Assembly (NCBI GenBank): GCA_046726375.1
Contig: JBKPAJ010000017.1
Span: 75,000-138,999, forward strand
Direction: 5' to 3'
Source of the DNA: DASPWV01 sp046726375
GTDB taxonomy: Bacteria > Acidobacteriota > Vicinamibacteria > Vicinamibacterales > UBA2999
Length of the DNA stretch: 64,000 bases
In this document: piece by piece, positions 26,195 through 34,842 of the stretch
How positions within the stretch are numbered: the stretch's first letter is position 1
Layout of the letters: every line of letters begins with the position of its first letter
Notes under the pieces: model-generated
Database searches by the model: none
What the model saw: the letters and a program-made list of their open reading frames with translations, nothing else
What the model was told of the DNA's origin: nothing
Program-made: the position numbers and the translations under genes

Positions 26195-26854
26195 ATGCCA
26201 AAGAATTTGTGGCTGACGGCGATTCTGATCGCCGGGGTCTTGCTGACCGGGTGTGCAGACACCCCGACGGCGCCGACCACATGGTCACCGGATCGAGTGC
26301 GAGAGCAGTTGTTCATCTCCAACCTAAACAGCGGTGTCTTCGGCTCGCCCGCACGAACAACGAGATGGCGTACGCCGATTCCCGTGAGCACTGGCGGCAT
26401 AGCGGCGGTCGAGACGGCGCTGTCGCACTACGAACAGTGGACGAGCGGTATGGTGCGTTTTACGCGAGTGAGTCAGCCGCCTGCCGACGGCATCACCTTC
26501 GTCGATGGCGGCGCCGTACCGCAGGCGACACCTGCGTGCGGGAGCGTTGGTGATGTCCAGTCGCCTACGGCCCCAAGCGGTGCCGTGTTTGAGTGGGACG
26601 CGACCCGGGCCATCATCGGCTCCTACAGGATTCACCTGGGCACCGAGGATTGCGACGATGAAACCGCAGGCAACTACCCGTCGGCGGTTGCCGAGCATCT
26701 GCTCGCACACGCGCTCGGCGTCATCGAACATTTCGACGGATTCCAAAATCGTATGGGCGTGGACGATGCGCGAGTGCTCGCGGTGGTTTACAACCTTTAC
26801 GCGAACCCGGTCGGAGTTTCGGCCACCGAGCTCACCGTGTGGGGTGTGCGATGA
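26195..26854 (+). CDS. Lipoprotein with a degenerate matrixin-like fold
   Basis: 219 residues from ATG 26195 (upstream codons overlap alaS and are not signal-like). MPKNLWLTAILIAGVLLTGC is a lipoprotein signal with Cys20. The region VRFTRVSQPPADGITFVDGG and the helix AVAEHLLAHALGVIEHF resemble the matrixin/astacin core, but the zinc motif HExxHxxGxxH is altered: Leu replaces the catalytic Glu (HLLAH) and the third His is shifted by one. It is probably not an active protease. It overlaps the next gene by 4 bp (ATGA). Confidence 0.55.
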   Translation: MPKNLWLTAILIAGVLLTGCADTPTAPTTWSPDRVREQLFISNLNSGVFGSPARTTRWRTPIPVSTGGIAAVETALSHYEQWTSGMVRFTRVSQPPADGITFVDGGAVPQATPACGSVGDVQSPTAPSGAVFEWDATRAIIGSYRIHLGTEDCDDETAGNYPSAVAEHLLAHALGVIEHFDGFQNRMGVDDARVLAVVYNLYANPVGVSATELTVWGVR

Positions 26855-27573
26855 GACACGCGTTCGCGGTCATCGCCATCGTGTCGGCTCTGTTGCACGC
26901 CGGCCCTCGCACCGCGTTCGCGCAAGACCGCGAATCGCACTGGGGCGTCTCGGCGAGCCTCGTACCGCACTGGAATTTTCCAGAGCCATTGGCCCAGGCC
27001 TGGGACCTCGAGACGGACATGGTCGGGTCGGAGTTGCGTGTGGGCGTCGTTCGGGGAAGCGATCTGGGCGGAGATGTCGGGGTGTCGTTCGTCAAGAAGC
27101 ATGTGAGCGACGACTCGTTCGTCAATTTGCGCGAGACCGCGTGCGTGCAGTTGCCGGGCGGACCGCCGCAGTGTGCGCGCGGCGCGTATCACATCACACA
27201 GGATGCAGGTTTCACCGGCGTTGAAGGTCACATCTTCATGCCTTTCGCGACCATTCGGCAACGCGTGCAAATCGGTGGCACGTTCGCGGGCGGTATCGCG
27301 CGCATCGATGGCACGGTCGATCGCTTTCTCGAGCACCTCGTCGTGAGCGGGAACAGCGCAACGCGGGTCACGGATTCGCTTGGGGAGGGGACGTTCAAGG
27401 AAACGCTGCAGGACATCCCTCAGGACTGGCCGGTTATGCCGATCGGGCGAGCCGAGCTGAGCGTCGGCGTGCTAATGCGTCCTGGCCTGAAGATTCGTGG
27501 CTCGGCTGGAATCAACTTCCCCGGTTTCCACTTCATCGGGTTCTACGCGCATTACCTATTCGGCGCGAGATAG
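26851..27573 (+). CDS. Secreted, probable outer-membrane beta-barrel protein of unknown function
   Basis: 240 residues from ATG 26851, which overlaps the lipoprotein stop. Signal peptide about 1-25 ending RTAFAQ. The mature part has alternating hydrophobic strands with aromatic residues (HWGVSASLVPHW, GSELRVGVVRG, GGDVGVSFVKK, QIGGTFAGGIARI, KIRGSAGINFPGFHFIGFYAHYLFGAR) and ends close to a C-terminal aromatic, as in small barrels. No family recognised. Coupled expression suggests it works with the lipoprotein. Its 3' end overlaps recX by 18 bp, tail to tail. Confidence 0.5.
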   Translation: MRHAFAVIAIVSALLHAGPRTAFAQDRESHWGVSASLVPHWNFPEPLAQAWDLETDMVGSELRVGVVRGSDLGGDVGVSFVKKHVSDDSFVNLRETACVQLPGGPPQCARGAYHITQDAGFTGVEGHIFMPFATIRQRVQIGGTFAGGIARIDGTVDRFLEHLVVSGNSATRVTDSLGEGTFKETLQDIPQDWPVMPIGRAELSVGVLMRPGLKIRGSAGINFPGFHFIGFYAHYLFGAR

Positions 27574-28029
27574 GGCGCGCGCGCCGCGGGCGCGTAAACG
27601 TGCGTAAACCTGGCCGGCGTCGAATCCCTGCGCGACGAGGCCGCGAACCACGCGCGCCGCAGCTTTGACGTCGAGGTCGCGCGGGTCCGCACCTTTGAGT
27701 TTTCTGTCGAGCGCCTGATCGAGCAGCGCAGGCTCATCGATCTGGTCAAACACCTCATCGACCGCGGCCTTAGCGACATCGGAGCTGATCCCGAGCTGCT
27801 GCAGGCGCTGAATGGCGCGCCGGCGCCCGCGGCGACGCACAGCGCCCTCCATGCGTGCGGCGGCAATCGCGACTCGCTTGTCATCGAGGGTCCGATCGCT
27901 CGAAAGCCGCTCGATGGCTGCATCTATTTCGGCGGCCGCAAATTTTCGTCGTGCCAGTCGCGCACGCAACTGCGCGGTGGAGAGTTCGCGCCGGGAGAGA
28001 AGCGTGAGGGCAGTGGTGTAAGCGTCCAT
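27556..28029 (-). CDS. recX: Regulatory protein RecX
   Basis: 157-residue three-repeat helical protein that modulates RecA filaments. DAYTTALTLLSRRELSTAQLRARLARR and AIQRLQQLGISSDVAKAAVDEVF are RecX repeats; the C-terminal VRGLVAQGFDAGQVYARLR is the third. recA is not in the window. Downstream of the pilT remnant on the same strand. Confidence 0.85.
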   Translation of the reverse strand: MDAYTTALTLLSRRELSTAQLRARLARRKFAAAEIDAAIERLSSDRTLDDKRVAIAAARMEGAVRRRGRRRAIQRLQQLGISSDVAKAAVDEVFDQIDEPALLDQALDRKLKGADPRDLDVKAAARVVRGLVAQGFDAGQVYARLRARGARALSRAE

Positions 28030-28039
28030 AGGTGACGCT

Positions 28040-28160
28040 GGCAGTTCAAAGTTGAGAGTTCAAAGTTCAAAGTGAGTTCTAAATTGAACGTTCTCGGTGA
28101 AAGTGGCAAGTTGAACTTCCTCACTTGCCCACTAACTTTGAATTTTGAACTTTGAACTTA
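28040..28160. repeat. AGTTCAAAGTTCAAAG repeats forming an inverted pair
   Basis: 28042-28070 holds several copies of AGTTCAAAGTT; 28134-28160 holds the complement (ACTTTGAA..TTTGAACTT). They can form a long AT-rich hairpin in a GC-rich genome. The last three bases of the right arm (28158-28160) are the stop codon of the pilT remnant. Confidence 0.8.
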
Positions 28161-28857
28161 GTTACCGAATCGCATGATTTCTGGCTGCGACGCTGGCGGG
28201 AGCGGCTTCTTCTGCGCCGGCGGCTGACGCCGGCCGCGGGGCCCGAACAGCGTATTGGCCATCTGATCGCGCGCGACGTCTGAGGTTGTTGCGATTCCCT
28301 GCACCTTGAGCCTGAAATCGTCGACGTTCGAGGCCCACCGGAGCGCTTCCTCGTAGGAGATTTGGCCGCGGGAGAAGAGGCTGAAGATCGACTGGTCGAA
28401 CGTCTGCATCCCGTACTGCGAGGTGCCGCCGGCAATTGCGCCCTGGATGAGGTGTGTTTTGGCCTTGTCCACGATGCAATCTTTGATGAACGGCGTGGCG
28501 ATCAGCACTTCGACCGTCGGTACACGGCCCCTCCCGTCGATGCTCGGAATGAGGCGCTGCGCGAGGGCAGCCTTCAGCACGGCCGCAAGCTGCAAGCGAA
28601 CCTGCTTCTGCTGGTGCGGCGGGAACACGGAGATGATGCGGTTAACCGTTTCCGTCGCGTCCAGGGTGTGCAGGGTGGTGCGTGTTCGACATGATGGCCG
28701 CGGCCATCTCCACAAGATCCTCATGATCGAGCCGTCTCTCGTCGCTCACGGGAACGAGATTCCCGTGCACGCGCGCCATCGGCAGGCTGCCAACTTTGAG
28801 GTGAAGGTCCGACCCCCCACGTTCGACTGCCGCCTTGAGAAGATCGTTAACGCGCAT
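28158..28857 (-). pseudogene. pilT: pilT remnant with an internal, frame-breaking deletion
   Basis: PilT is the retraction ATPase of type IV pili. The N-terminal part (28857 down to about 28690) reads MRVNDLLKAAVERGGSDLHL ... VEMAAAIMSN, matching PilT residues about 1-56. After a +1 shift, the frame resumes with TTLHTLDATETVNRIISVF (a PilT C-terminal landmark) and continues about 175 residues to 28158. The Walker A, Asp box and Walker B blocks, roughly 165 residues, are gone. So it is either a true pseudogene or an assembly collapse. Downstream of ilvE (10-bp gap). Confidence 0.85.
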
Positions 28858-28867
28858 GGATGAGCTT

Positions 28868-29809
28868 CTACTTGGCGCCGACGGCCGTACCTACGGGTGT
28901 GAGCCAGTTGTGGTCGTCGCGCAGATCTGCACGGATAATCCCGAAAAAGCGCTCTTGTAGCGCCTGCGTGACTGGCCCTCGGCGTCCTTTGCCCACGACG
29001 ATCTTATCGACCGATCGCACCGGAGTTATTTCAACTGCGGTGCCGCAAAAGAAGATTTCGTCGGCGAGGTACAAAAATTCACGTGGTAACGCTTGTTCGC
29101 GCACCTCGAATCCGAGATCCTTTGCGAGCGTCAGTACCGTGTCGCGCGTGATTCCCTGAAGCACAGAGGAGGTCAGTGACGGCGTGTAGATCACGTTGTC
29201 GCGCACCACGAACAGATTTTGGCCGCTACCCTCGCTCAAAACACCCGATTCGTCGAGGGCAATGCCTTCGTCATAGCCGTCGACGGTGGCCTGCATCTTG
29301 ATGAGACCGGAATTGGCGTAGTTGGCGGTCGCCTTGGCCATGGCGGGAAAGGTGTTGGGGGCAATGCGCGTCCAGGAGCTGACCCCCGCGTCCACTCCGT
29401 TTTCGAGCGTGCCGCCGCCAAGATATGCGTCCCACTCCCAGACGATGATCGCAACTTCCACCGGGCAGGGAAACGGATTGACGCCAAGTTGTGAGTAGCC
29501 GCGATACACGAGCGGGCGGATGTAGCAGCTCTTGAAGCCGTTTTCGCGAATGGTCTCGAGGGCGGCGTCGTTCAAGGTGTCGAACGGATACGGCACCTCC
29601 ATGCGGTATACGCGACAGGAGTCGTACAGCCGCCGCATATGCGCATCGAGTCGGAACACGTTGGTGCCGCGCGCAGAGTCGTACGCGCGGATGCCTTCGA
29701 ACACGCCGGTGCCGTAGTGAATGACGTGACTGGCGACGTGGATGGTCGCGTCCTTCCAGTCGATAAGTTTGCCATTCATCCAGATTTTGCCGTTGCCGCT
29801 AAAAGCCAT
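28868..29809 (-). CDS. ilvE: Branched-chain amino acid aminotransferase
   Basis: 313-residue fold-type IV PLP enzyme: final step of Val, Leu and Ile synthesis. ATG 29809 gives MAFSGNGKIWMNGKLIDW, the usual start; an earlier in-frame start is not family-like. HYGTGVFEGIRAY (about 34-46), PLP Lys in AMAKATANYANSG (about 160), and GVLSEGSGQNLFVV are present. The gene heads an ilvE-pilT(remnant)-recX run. Confidence 0.93.
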   Translation of the reverse strand: MAFSGNGKIWMNGKLIDWKDATIHVASHVIHYGTGVFEGIRAYDSARGTNVFRLDAHMRRLYDSCRVYRMEVPYPFDTLNDAALETIRENGFKSCYIRPLVYRGYSQLGVNPFPCPVEVAIIVWEWDAYLGGGTLENGVDAGVSSWTRIAPNTFPAMAKATANYANSGLIKMQATVDGYDEGIALDESGVLSEGSGQNLFVVRDNVIYTPSLTSSVLQGITRDTVLTLAKDLGFEVREQALPREFLYLADEIFFCGTAVEITPVRSVDKIVVGKGRRGPVTQALQERFFGIIRADLRDDHNWLTPVGTAVGAK

Positions 29810-29888
29810 GGATTGATTATCGCTCGTCCGGCGGAGCGGGCTCATACTGAATTGATTTCATCGCAGGGATAAAAAGAGATCACGGAGG

Positions 29889-29922
29889 AGGAACCGCAGA
29901 TTTCGCAGATTTCACCGATCGA
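29889..29922. repeat. CCGCAGATTTCGCAGATTTC repeat
   Basis: Short direct repeat (CGCAGATTT twice) preceded by GGAGGAGGAA in the gap between ilvE and the kinase. It appears once in this window. Confidence 0.5.
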
Positions 29923-29937
29923 AACGGTCTTTACCGG

Positions 29938-30909
29938 CTACTGGTTCTCACCGCAGAATGGACATTTGTCCGTTCTTGCGTGTAGCGGCTTGCGGCAGCG
30001 CCAGCAGAATTTGGCCTGCGGCGCTGCGCGCGCTTTGAGACGGGCCTGGATGTCGTCCACCTGCTCCTGAGCGCCGGCTTCGAGCGGCGCGGTTCGCGCA
30101 AACACGCTCGGCCGTGCACGGGCGGCGAGCACGGCTTCGAGCACGTCGGAGGCACGCTGGTAGCGGCTCGGGATGTCAGGCGACATCGTCTTCATCACGA
30201 TCTCGCTGATGCCTTTCGGAATCTTCGGATTGCGAGCGCGAGGAGGCGTGATCAGATCGCCACGGATCAAGCGTTCGAGATCGGAGGGCGACGGCGTCTT
30301 GTAGGGCAACGACCCGGTGAGCATTTGATACATCGTCACGCCGAGCGAATAGATGTCCGACGAAAACACCGCCTTGCCTTGAAACTGCTCGGGCGCCATG
30401 TACGGGGGACTGCCGATCACCGTGGTGCCGTGCGCCGCGATTTCGAGGAAGCGCGACGTGCCGAAGTCTGCCACTTTAACCATGCCCTGCTCGGTCACCA
30501 GCACGTTCCCGGGCCGGAGGTCGCGGTGAATCACGCCCTGTCGATGCGCATGATCGATGGCATTACAGATCTGGCAGGTGTAATCGAGCGCGCGGCTCAG
30601 CTCGAGCGCGCCTTCGCGCTCGATCACATGTTCCAGCGTTTCGCCAGGCACGTACTCCATGACGATGAAGAAGGTGTTATCCTGCTTCTCCGCCGTCAGC
30701 ACCGTGACGATGTTGGGATGGTTCAAGCTCGCCAGTAGCCGCGGCTCCCGCAGCATCTCGGTGAAGTCGAGATTCTGCCGATGCGGAACTTTGAGCGCGA
30801 CTTTCTTGTCGATCCAAGTATCTTCGGCGAGGTAAACACTGCCGAACCCGCCGCTGCCCAGGGGCATAACAATGCGGTACTTCCCGATCGTCTGACCACG
30901 AAAGAACAC
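29938..30909 (-). CDS. Ser/Thr protein kinase with C-terminal zinc ribbon
   Basis: 323 residues from GTG 30909. Complete kinase core: Gly loop LGSGGFGSVYLAED (17-30), Lys40 in VALKVPH, catalytic loop HRDLRPGN (Arg replaces the common Lys), ADFGTSR, SPPYMAPEQ and SDIYSLGVTMYQMLTGSLPY. The C-terminus has CWRCRKPL ... CPFC, a four-Cys ribbon. Cytosolic: no transmembrane segment. An in-frame extension to 30957 exists, but GTG 30909 directly follows a TATACT box and gives the standard short lead into the kinase fold. Confidence 0.9.
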   Translation of the reverse strand: MFFRGQTIGKYRIVMPLGSGGFGSVYLAEDTWIDKKVALKVPHRQNLDFTEMLREPRLLASLNHPNIVTVLTAEKQDNTFFIVMEYVPGETLEHVIEREGALELSRALDYTCQICNAIDHAHRQGVIHRDLRPGNVLVTEQGMVKVADFGTSRFLEIAAHGTTVIGSPPYMAPEQFQGKAVFSSDIYSLGVTMYQMLTGSLPYKTPSPSDLERLIRGDLITPPRARNPKIPKGISEIVMKTMSPDIPSRYQRASDVLEAVLAARARPSVFARTAPLEAGAQEQVDDIQARLKARAAPQAKFCWRCRKPLHARTDKCPFCGENQ

Positions 30910-30919
30910 GTTGCCCGCA

Positions 30920-30925
30920 AGTATA
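30920..30925 (-). promoter_or_regulatory. -10 TATACT ten bases before the kinase start
   Basis: Minus-strand TATACT-N10-GTG. Would yield a leader of about 3-4 nt. It is one of the hexamers discussed under leaderless genes. Confidence 0.45.
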
Positions 30926-31102
30926 GACCGCACCATTACGAACAGAAACACCGCCAAAGCCTGGCACGAAGGCCACCAACGTCACGAAGGTAAGTCCGGC
31001 GCGCGGCGACGTTGGCCGTTCCGCGGCCAACGCGGGGACCACTCTTTGTCGCGAAGCTCAGGAAAGCATCGTTCCATGGCGGGAGGGATTTTCCTGGTGC
31101 CA

Positions 31103-31138
31103 TCCTTCGCGCCTTTCGAGCCTTCGTGGCGATCTTTT
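31103..31138. repeat. Solo copy of the 36-bp element that brackets the GxxExxY gene
   Basis: Reverse complement begins AAAAGATCGCCACGAAGGC and continues through GGCGCGAAGGA. It matches the inverted repeats at 51371-51406 and 51908-51943 with few differences. A weak, decayed forward partner (GGCACGAAGG, TCACGAAGG) lies at 30963-30991. No gene lies between the two, so this may be an empty or decayed cassette. It fills most of the 276-bp gap between the divergent kinase and rsmE genes. Confidence 0.7.
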
Positions 31139-31174
31139 GCGCGGCTGGATCAACGATGCCGAGGGTGCGCGACT

Positions 31175-31180
31175 TATACT
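31175..31180 (+). promoter_or_regulatory. -10 TATACT five bases before the rsmE start
   Basis: TATACT-N5-GTG (GTG at 31186). No Shine-Dalgarno and no room for a leader. Confidence 0.5.
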
Positions 31181-31185
31181 CTGGC

Positions 31186-31926
31186 GTGCTTCCGCGGTTC
31201 TATGCGCCGGACGCGGGACGGAGTCCTGCAGAGTCGCGCGTCACGCTGCCGTCGGAAGAGGCCAGACACCTCTCGCGTGTGTTGCGGCTGTCGGCCGGCG
31301 ATGCCATCCATGTGTTTGATGGACAAGGGCGCGAGTGGCGTGCGGAGGTCATCGAGGTCTCCAGGCGCCAGGTCGTCGTCGCGCTCATCGACGCCGTGAC
31401 ACCAGCCGCTGAGCCGCGCATTCCACTCACCCTCGGCATCGCAGTGCTCAAGGGGGACAAGATGGACGATGTCGTTCGGGATGCAGTGATGCTCGGTGTG
31501 GGCGCGATCCAGCCGCTGCTGACCGACAGGACAGAAGTCAGTGCGACTGCGGTGTCACGAGGCCGCCGGATCGAGCGTTGGCAGCGCATCGCGGTGGCGT
31601 CGGCCAAACAATGCCGGCGTGCGGTCGTGCCGACAGTCCGCCCTGCGGCGGCGCTCGATGCGTGTATCGCCGAAGAAAAGCATGGGGTGCGCCTGCTGTT
31701 GGTCGAACCGGGCCAGCGCCAGCGTACGGTCCGACTTCATGACCTGCCACCGCCGCCGGCCGCGATGCTCTTCATCGGGCCGGAGGGAGGTTGGACCGAG
31801 GCCGAGCTCGAGTCGGCGGAACACTCGGGGGCGCGGCTCGTCACATTAGGCGGGTTAACATTGCGCGCCGACGCGATGCCAGTCGTCGCGCTCACTGCCG
31901 CGAAAACCGTTTGGGAGGACTTTTAA
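31186..31926 (+). CDS. rsmE: 16S rRNA m3U1498 methyltransferase RsmE
   Basis: 246-residue SPOUT enzyme. GTG 31186 gives VLPRFYAPDAG, equal to the MxRFF start of the family and right after a -10 box; longer alternatives (ATG 31156 or earlier) run into the promoter and repeat. RHLSRVLRLSAGD is the PUA part; AVLKGDKMDDVVRDAVMLGVGAI and FIGPEGGWTEAELE are SPOUT/SAM-site motifs; the usual LGxxxLRxET motif reads LGGLTLRADAM. In many bacteria rsmE follows dnaJ-prmA; here those lie 0.9 kb away on the other strand. Confidence 0.92.
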   Translation: MLPRFYAPDAGRSPAESRVTLPSEEARHLSRVLRLSAGDAIHVFDGQGREWRAEVIEVSRRQVVVALIDAVTPAAEPRIPLTLGIAVLKGDKMDDVVRDAVMLGVGAIQPLLTDRTEVSATAVSRGRRIERWQRIAVASAKQCRRAVVPTVRPAAALDACIAEEKHGVRLLLVEPGQRQRTVRLHDLPPPPAAMLFIGPEGGWTEAELESAEHSGARLVTLGGLTLRADAMPVVALTAAKTVWEDF

Positions 31927-32696
31927 TGAAACGCGTGCTCGTCATGGCACTCGCGGGATTGGCCGTGGTGGCGGTGAACGCTCAAACACCGATACTTCCG
32001 GACCCGGTCGCAACCTTTTCAATCCTTGGATATGACCCCGCGACGGGTGAGATCGGAGGCGCGGTGCAGTCGCGCGTGTTCTCCGTCGGCAACGGCGTGC
32101 TCTGGGGCGAAGCCGGTGTGGGCATGGTAGCGACGCAGGCGATCGTGGACGTGAGCTACGGTCCGAAGGCGCTCGAGTTGCTGCGCGCCGGGAAGCCAGT
32201 CGCCGAAATCATCGACACCATCTGGTACGGCGATCCGGATCCGCAACCGGAACGGTGGACGAAACGCGGCCGGCAATTCGCGGTGATCGACGCCAAAGGG
32301 ACCGTCGCGGCTTATACCGGTCCACGTGCCACCGACTGGGCGGGCGATAAACAGGGCAAGTACTGCACCGCGCAGGGCAATATCCTCGCGGGCGAAGCGG
32401 TCGTGGACAACATGGTGAAGGCGTTCGAAGCGACGCCCGGGCACCTGTCGATGCGGCTCATGGCGGCGCTCGACGGCGGTCAGGCCGGCGGCGGCGATAC
32501 CCGCGGAATGCAGTCGGCCGCGATCTTGATCGTCGGTAAAGGCAAAGGCGTGTGGTTGAACAACGATGTGGTCATGCGGCTTCAGGTGGACGACAGTCCC
32601 GAGCCGTTGAAAGAGCTGCGCCGGCTGGTCGAATCGTGGAACCAGCGCCGCGAGAAGGGTCAGCAGCAGCCTGTGCGATCGGGCAACATCACATAG
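31926..32696 (+). CDS. Secreted DUF1028 (Ntn-hydrolase-like) protein
   Basis: 256 residues. Signal peptide MKRVLVMALAGLAVVAVNAQ. The mature part starts PDPVATFSILGYDPATGEIGG and contains SRVFSVGNGVLWGEAGVGMVATQA, SYGPKALELLRAGKP and GYCTAQGNILAG-like CTAQGNILAGE, all DUF1028 marks. The fold is a predicted Ntn hydrolase; the substrate is unknown. TAATG overlap with rsmE. The stop codon TAG is the first three bases of a TAGCGCGGACC repeat. Confidence 0.85.
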   Translation: MKRVLVMALAGLAVVAVNAQTPILPDPVATFSILGYDPATGEIGGAVQSRVFSVGNGVLWGEAGVGMVATQAIVDVSYGPKALELLRAGKPVAEIIDTIWYGDPDPQPERWTKRGRQFAVIDAKGTVAAYTGPRATDWAGDKQGKYCTAQGNILAGEAVVDNMVKAFEATPGHLSMRLMAALDGGQAGGGDTRGMQSAAILIVGKGKGVWLNNDVVMRLQVDDSPEPLKELRRLVESWNQRREKGQQQPVRSGNIT

Positions 32697-32815
32697 CGCG
32701 GACCTTTGGTTTCCGCGTAAAGCTGCGGCCTTCGACGGTGCTCAGCTCGCCCGAGCTTCCTCGCGGTGGCGGACTCGCCGTAGCCTTGACCAAGGCGGTC
32801 AGGTCCGCGAAAAGC
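32693..32815. repeat. TAGCGCGGACC hairpin plus a rearranged copy
   Basis: Forward copy begins in the DUF1028 stop (32694). The segment to 32815 includes CTCGCCGTAGCCTTGACCAAGGCGGTCAGGTCCGCG-like words, a mixture of two repeat types, and ends at the stop of prmA (convergent). Confidence 0.65.
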
Positions 32816-33707
32816 GCAGGGCCATCCACCCGTCTTCGACCAACTCCTCGTGCAATTCAAGCATTGCGTAGGCGTTGCGGACGGCGTCGCGTTCGCTTTC
32901 GTCGAATCCGCTCACTACCAACGCACCGCCTGGCGTGAGGAGTGATTGGATCTGCGATGCCGAGGAGAACAGCATTCCGCCGGTCAGATTCGCCAGAACA
33001 ATATCAGCGCGGTCGATTGTTGCGTCCTGCCGGAAGTCGGCGACACGAAACTCAATCACAGGTGGCAAGGCGTTGAGCGCTGCGCTCGCGCGCGCGGAGT
33101 CGATCGCGTCGGGATCGACGTCGACCGCGACAACGTTGCGCGCCCCCTTTAACGCGGCCGCCATCGCAAGCACTCCGGAGCCGGTGCCGAGATCGAGCAC
33201 GCGCCGGCTTCGCACGTCGAGATTGGACAGGGCGCGCAAAGACAGGCGCGTCGAGGCATGATGGCCGGTGCCAAATCCGCGCGACGGTTCGATCACGATG
33301 GTGATGGCATCGCGATCGGGCTGCGTTGGCAAATCCCATGGCGGCGCCACCACGAACGTGCCGGCGCGTACAGCCGACAATGCGCGCTGCGATCGCGCCG
33401 CCCAGTTCTCATCGTCGACATCGACGAGCGCAAGCCGCAGCTCGGGAAACTGCGCACGCAACTCCGCGGCCGCCGCCGCCCGCTGCGCGGCGCCGTTGAA
33501 GAACACGCGCCAGTGGATGGGCGAAGGGACCGGTTCTGGCGGCGGTGGCAACGTCGGATCCCAGAGCCCTCCAGGCGGGAGGGGCGGCGGGACCAGATCT
33601 TCGATTGCGGTCGGAGCGTAGTCGTCGAGCGCCGCGGCTACGGCATCGTCGAGCCCAACCGCTTGCGCCTCGATTTCGAGAGCAGGCCAGGTCCAGCGCT
33701 CATCCAA
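32799..33707 (-). CDS. prmA: Ribosomal protein L11 methyltransferase PrmA
   Basis: 302 residues. SAM-binding VLDLGTGSGVLAMAAALKGA, preceded by EPSRGFGTGHHASTRL (the PrmA FGTG-HxTT block, with ST for TT) and followed by VLANLTGGML in place of the NPP/NIL motif. The N-terminal substrate domain is present and Pro-rich. Last gene of hrcA-grpE-dnaJ-prmA; overlaps dnaJ by 8 bp. Confidence 0.9.
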   Translation of the reverse strand: MDERWTWPALEIEAQAVGLDDAVAAALDDYAPTAIEDLVPPPLPPGGLWDPTLPPPPEPVPSPIHWRVFFNGAAQRAAAAAELRAQFPELRLALVDVDDENWAARSQRALSAVRAGTFVVAPPWDLPTQPDRDAITIVIEPSRGFGTGHHASTRLSLRALSNLDVRSRRVLDLGTGSGVLAMAAALKGARNVVAVDVDPDAIDSARASAALNALPPVIEFRVADFRQDATIDRADIVLANLTGGMLFSSASQIQSLLTPGGALVVSGFDESERDAVRNAYAMLELHEELVEDGWMALRFSRT

Positions 33708-34842
33708 AGATGTCCTTGACCTTGTCGAAGATGTTCCGGTCTTCGGCTTCGTGTGGCTTCGGTTCGAACTCCTGCGGCGGCAGCGCGGCGGCCAGCTGTT
33801 CGAGCAGCTTGCGCTGATCGCGTGAGAGTTTGCGTGGCGTGATCGCCTGCACGGTTACCAGGAGATCCCCGCGCCCGCGTCCGCTCACGTCGGTGATGCC
33901 CTTGCCGCGCAACCGGAACACCGCGCCCGTGGTCGTGCCTTCGGGAATCTTCAGCGAGTGCTTGGGGCCTTCATGATCGATCGACGGCACGCTGATTTCG
34001 CCGCCAAGGGCGAGCGTCGTGAAGTTCACTGGAATCTCGCAGGACAGGTCGTTGCCGTCGCGGCGGAAGAATGGATGCTCCCGAACGTGAATGACGACGT
34101 ACAGGTCACCGGGAGGACCGCCGAGCGCGCCCGCTTCGCCTTCACCGGAAAGACGCAGTCGCTGCCCGGTGGCGATACCCGCCGGGATTTTGACCGTCAG
34201 CTTTCGCATCTTTTCCACGGCACCGGCGCCGTGACACGTCGTACACGGCCTGGTGATAATCTTGCCGGCCCCGTGGCACTGTCCGCACGTCCGCGCGACC
34301 GTAAAGAATCCCTGCTGATAGCGAAGCTGACCCGTGCCGCGACATTGCGGACAGGATGTGGGCGCAGAACCCGGAGCGGCGCCGGATCCGTGACACGCTT
34401 CGCACCGCTCGTGACGCGGAATCTGAATTGATGTTTCCGCGCCGTGCGCCGATTGCTCGAATGTGATCTCGAGGTCGTAGCGCAGATCCGCGCCGCGTTG
34501 CGCGCCGCCGCGCCGCCGGCCGCCGCCAAAGCCGAAGAGGTCGCCGATGCTGCCGAAGATATCGTCGAACTCGGCGAAGATCGACGGGTCGAACCCGCCC
34601 GCACCTGCCCCCGCGCCCGACACGGCTGCATGTCCGAAGCGGTCGTAGCGCGCCCGTTTGTCGACGTCGGCGAGCACTGAATAGGCTTCCGCCGCTTCCT
34701 TGAATTTGTCTTCAGCGGCTTTGTCGCCCGGATTGCGATCGGGATGGTATTTGAGCGCAAGCTTGCGGTACGCGCTCTTGATGTCGGCATCGCTCGCATC
34801 ACGGCTGAGGCCGAGCACGGCGTAGTAATCCCGTTTGCTCAC
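33700..34842 (-). CDS. dnaJ: Chaperone DnaJ
   Basis: 380 residues, full type I architecture: J domain with KYHPDRNPGD (HPD motif, about 32-36), a Gly/Phe linker (GAGAGAGGFDP, FGFGGG), four zinc repeats (CEACHGSG, CPQCRGTG, CGQCHGAG, CTTCHGAG), and the C-terminal substrate domain. Partner of DnaK/GrpE. dnaK itself is missing from the operon. ATGA overlap with grpE. Confidence 0.96.
   Translation of the reverse strand: MSKRDYYAVLGLSRDASDADIKSAYRKLALKYHPDRNPGDKAAEDKFKEAAEAYSVLADVDKRARYDRFGHAAVSGAGAGAGGFDPSIFAEFDDIFGSIGDLFGFGGGRRRGGAQRGADLRYDLEITFEQSAHGAETSIQIPRHERCEACHGSGAAPGSAPTSCPQCRGTGQLRYQQGFFTVARTCGQCHGAGKIITRPCTTCHGAGAVEKMRKLTVKIPAGIATGQRLRLSGEGEAGALGGPPGDLYVVIHVREHPFFRRDGNDLSCEIPVNFTTLALGGEISVPSIDHEGPKHSLKIPEGTTTGAVFRLRGKGITDVSGRGRGDLLVTVQAITPRKLSRDQRKLLEQLAAALPPQEFEPKPHEAEDRNIFDKVKDIFG

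Noticed and set aside
31012..31155. N-terminal extension of RsmE by 48-58 residues
   Set aside because: It runs through the 36-bp repeat and the -10 box and has no family similarity.
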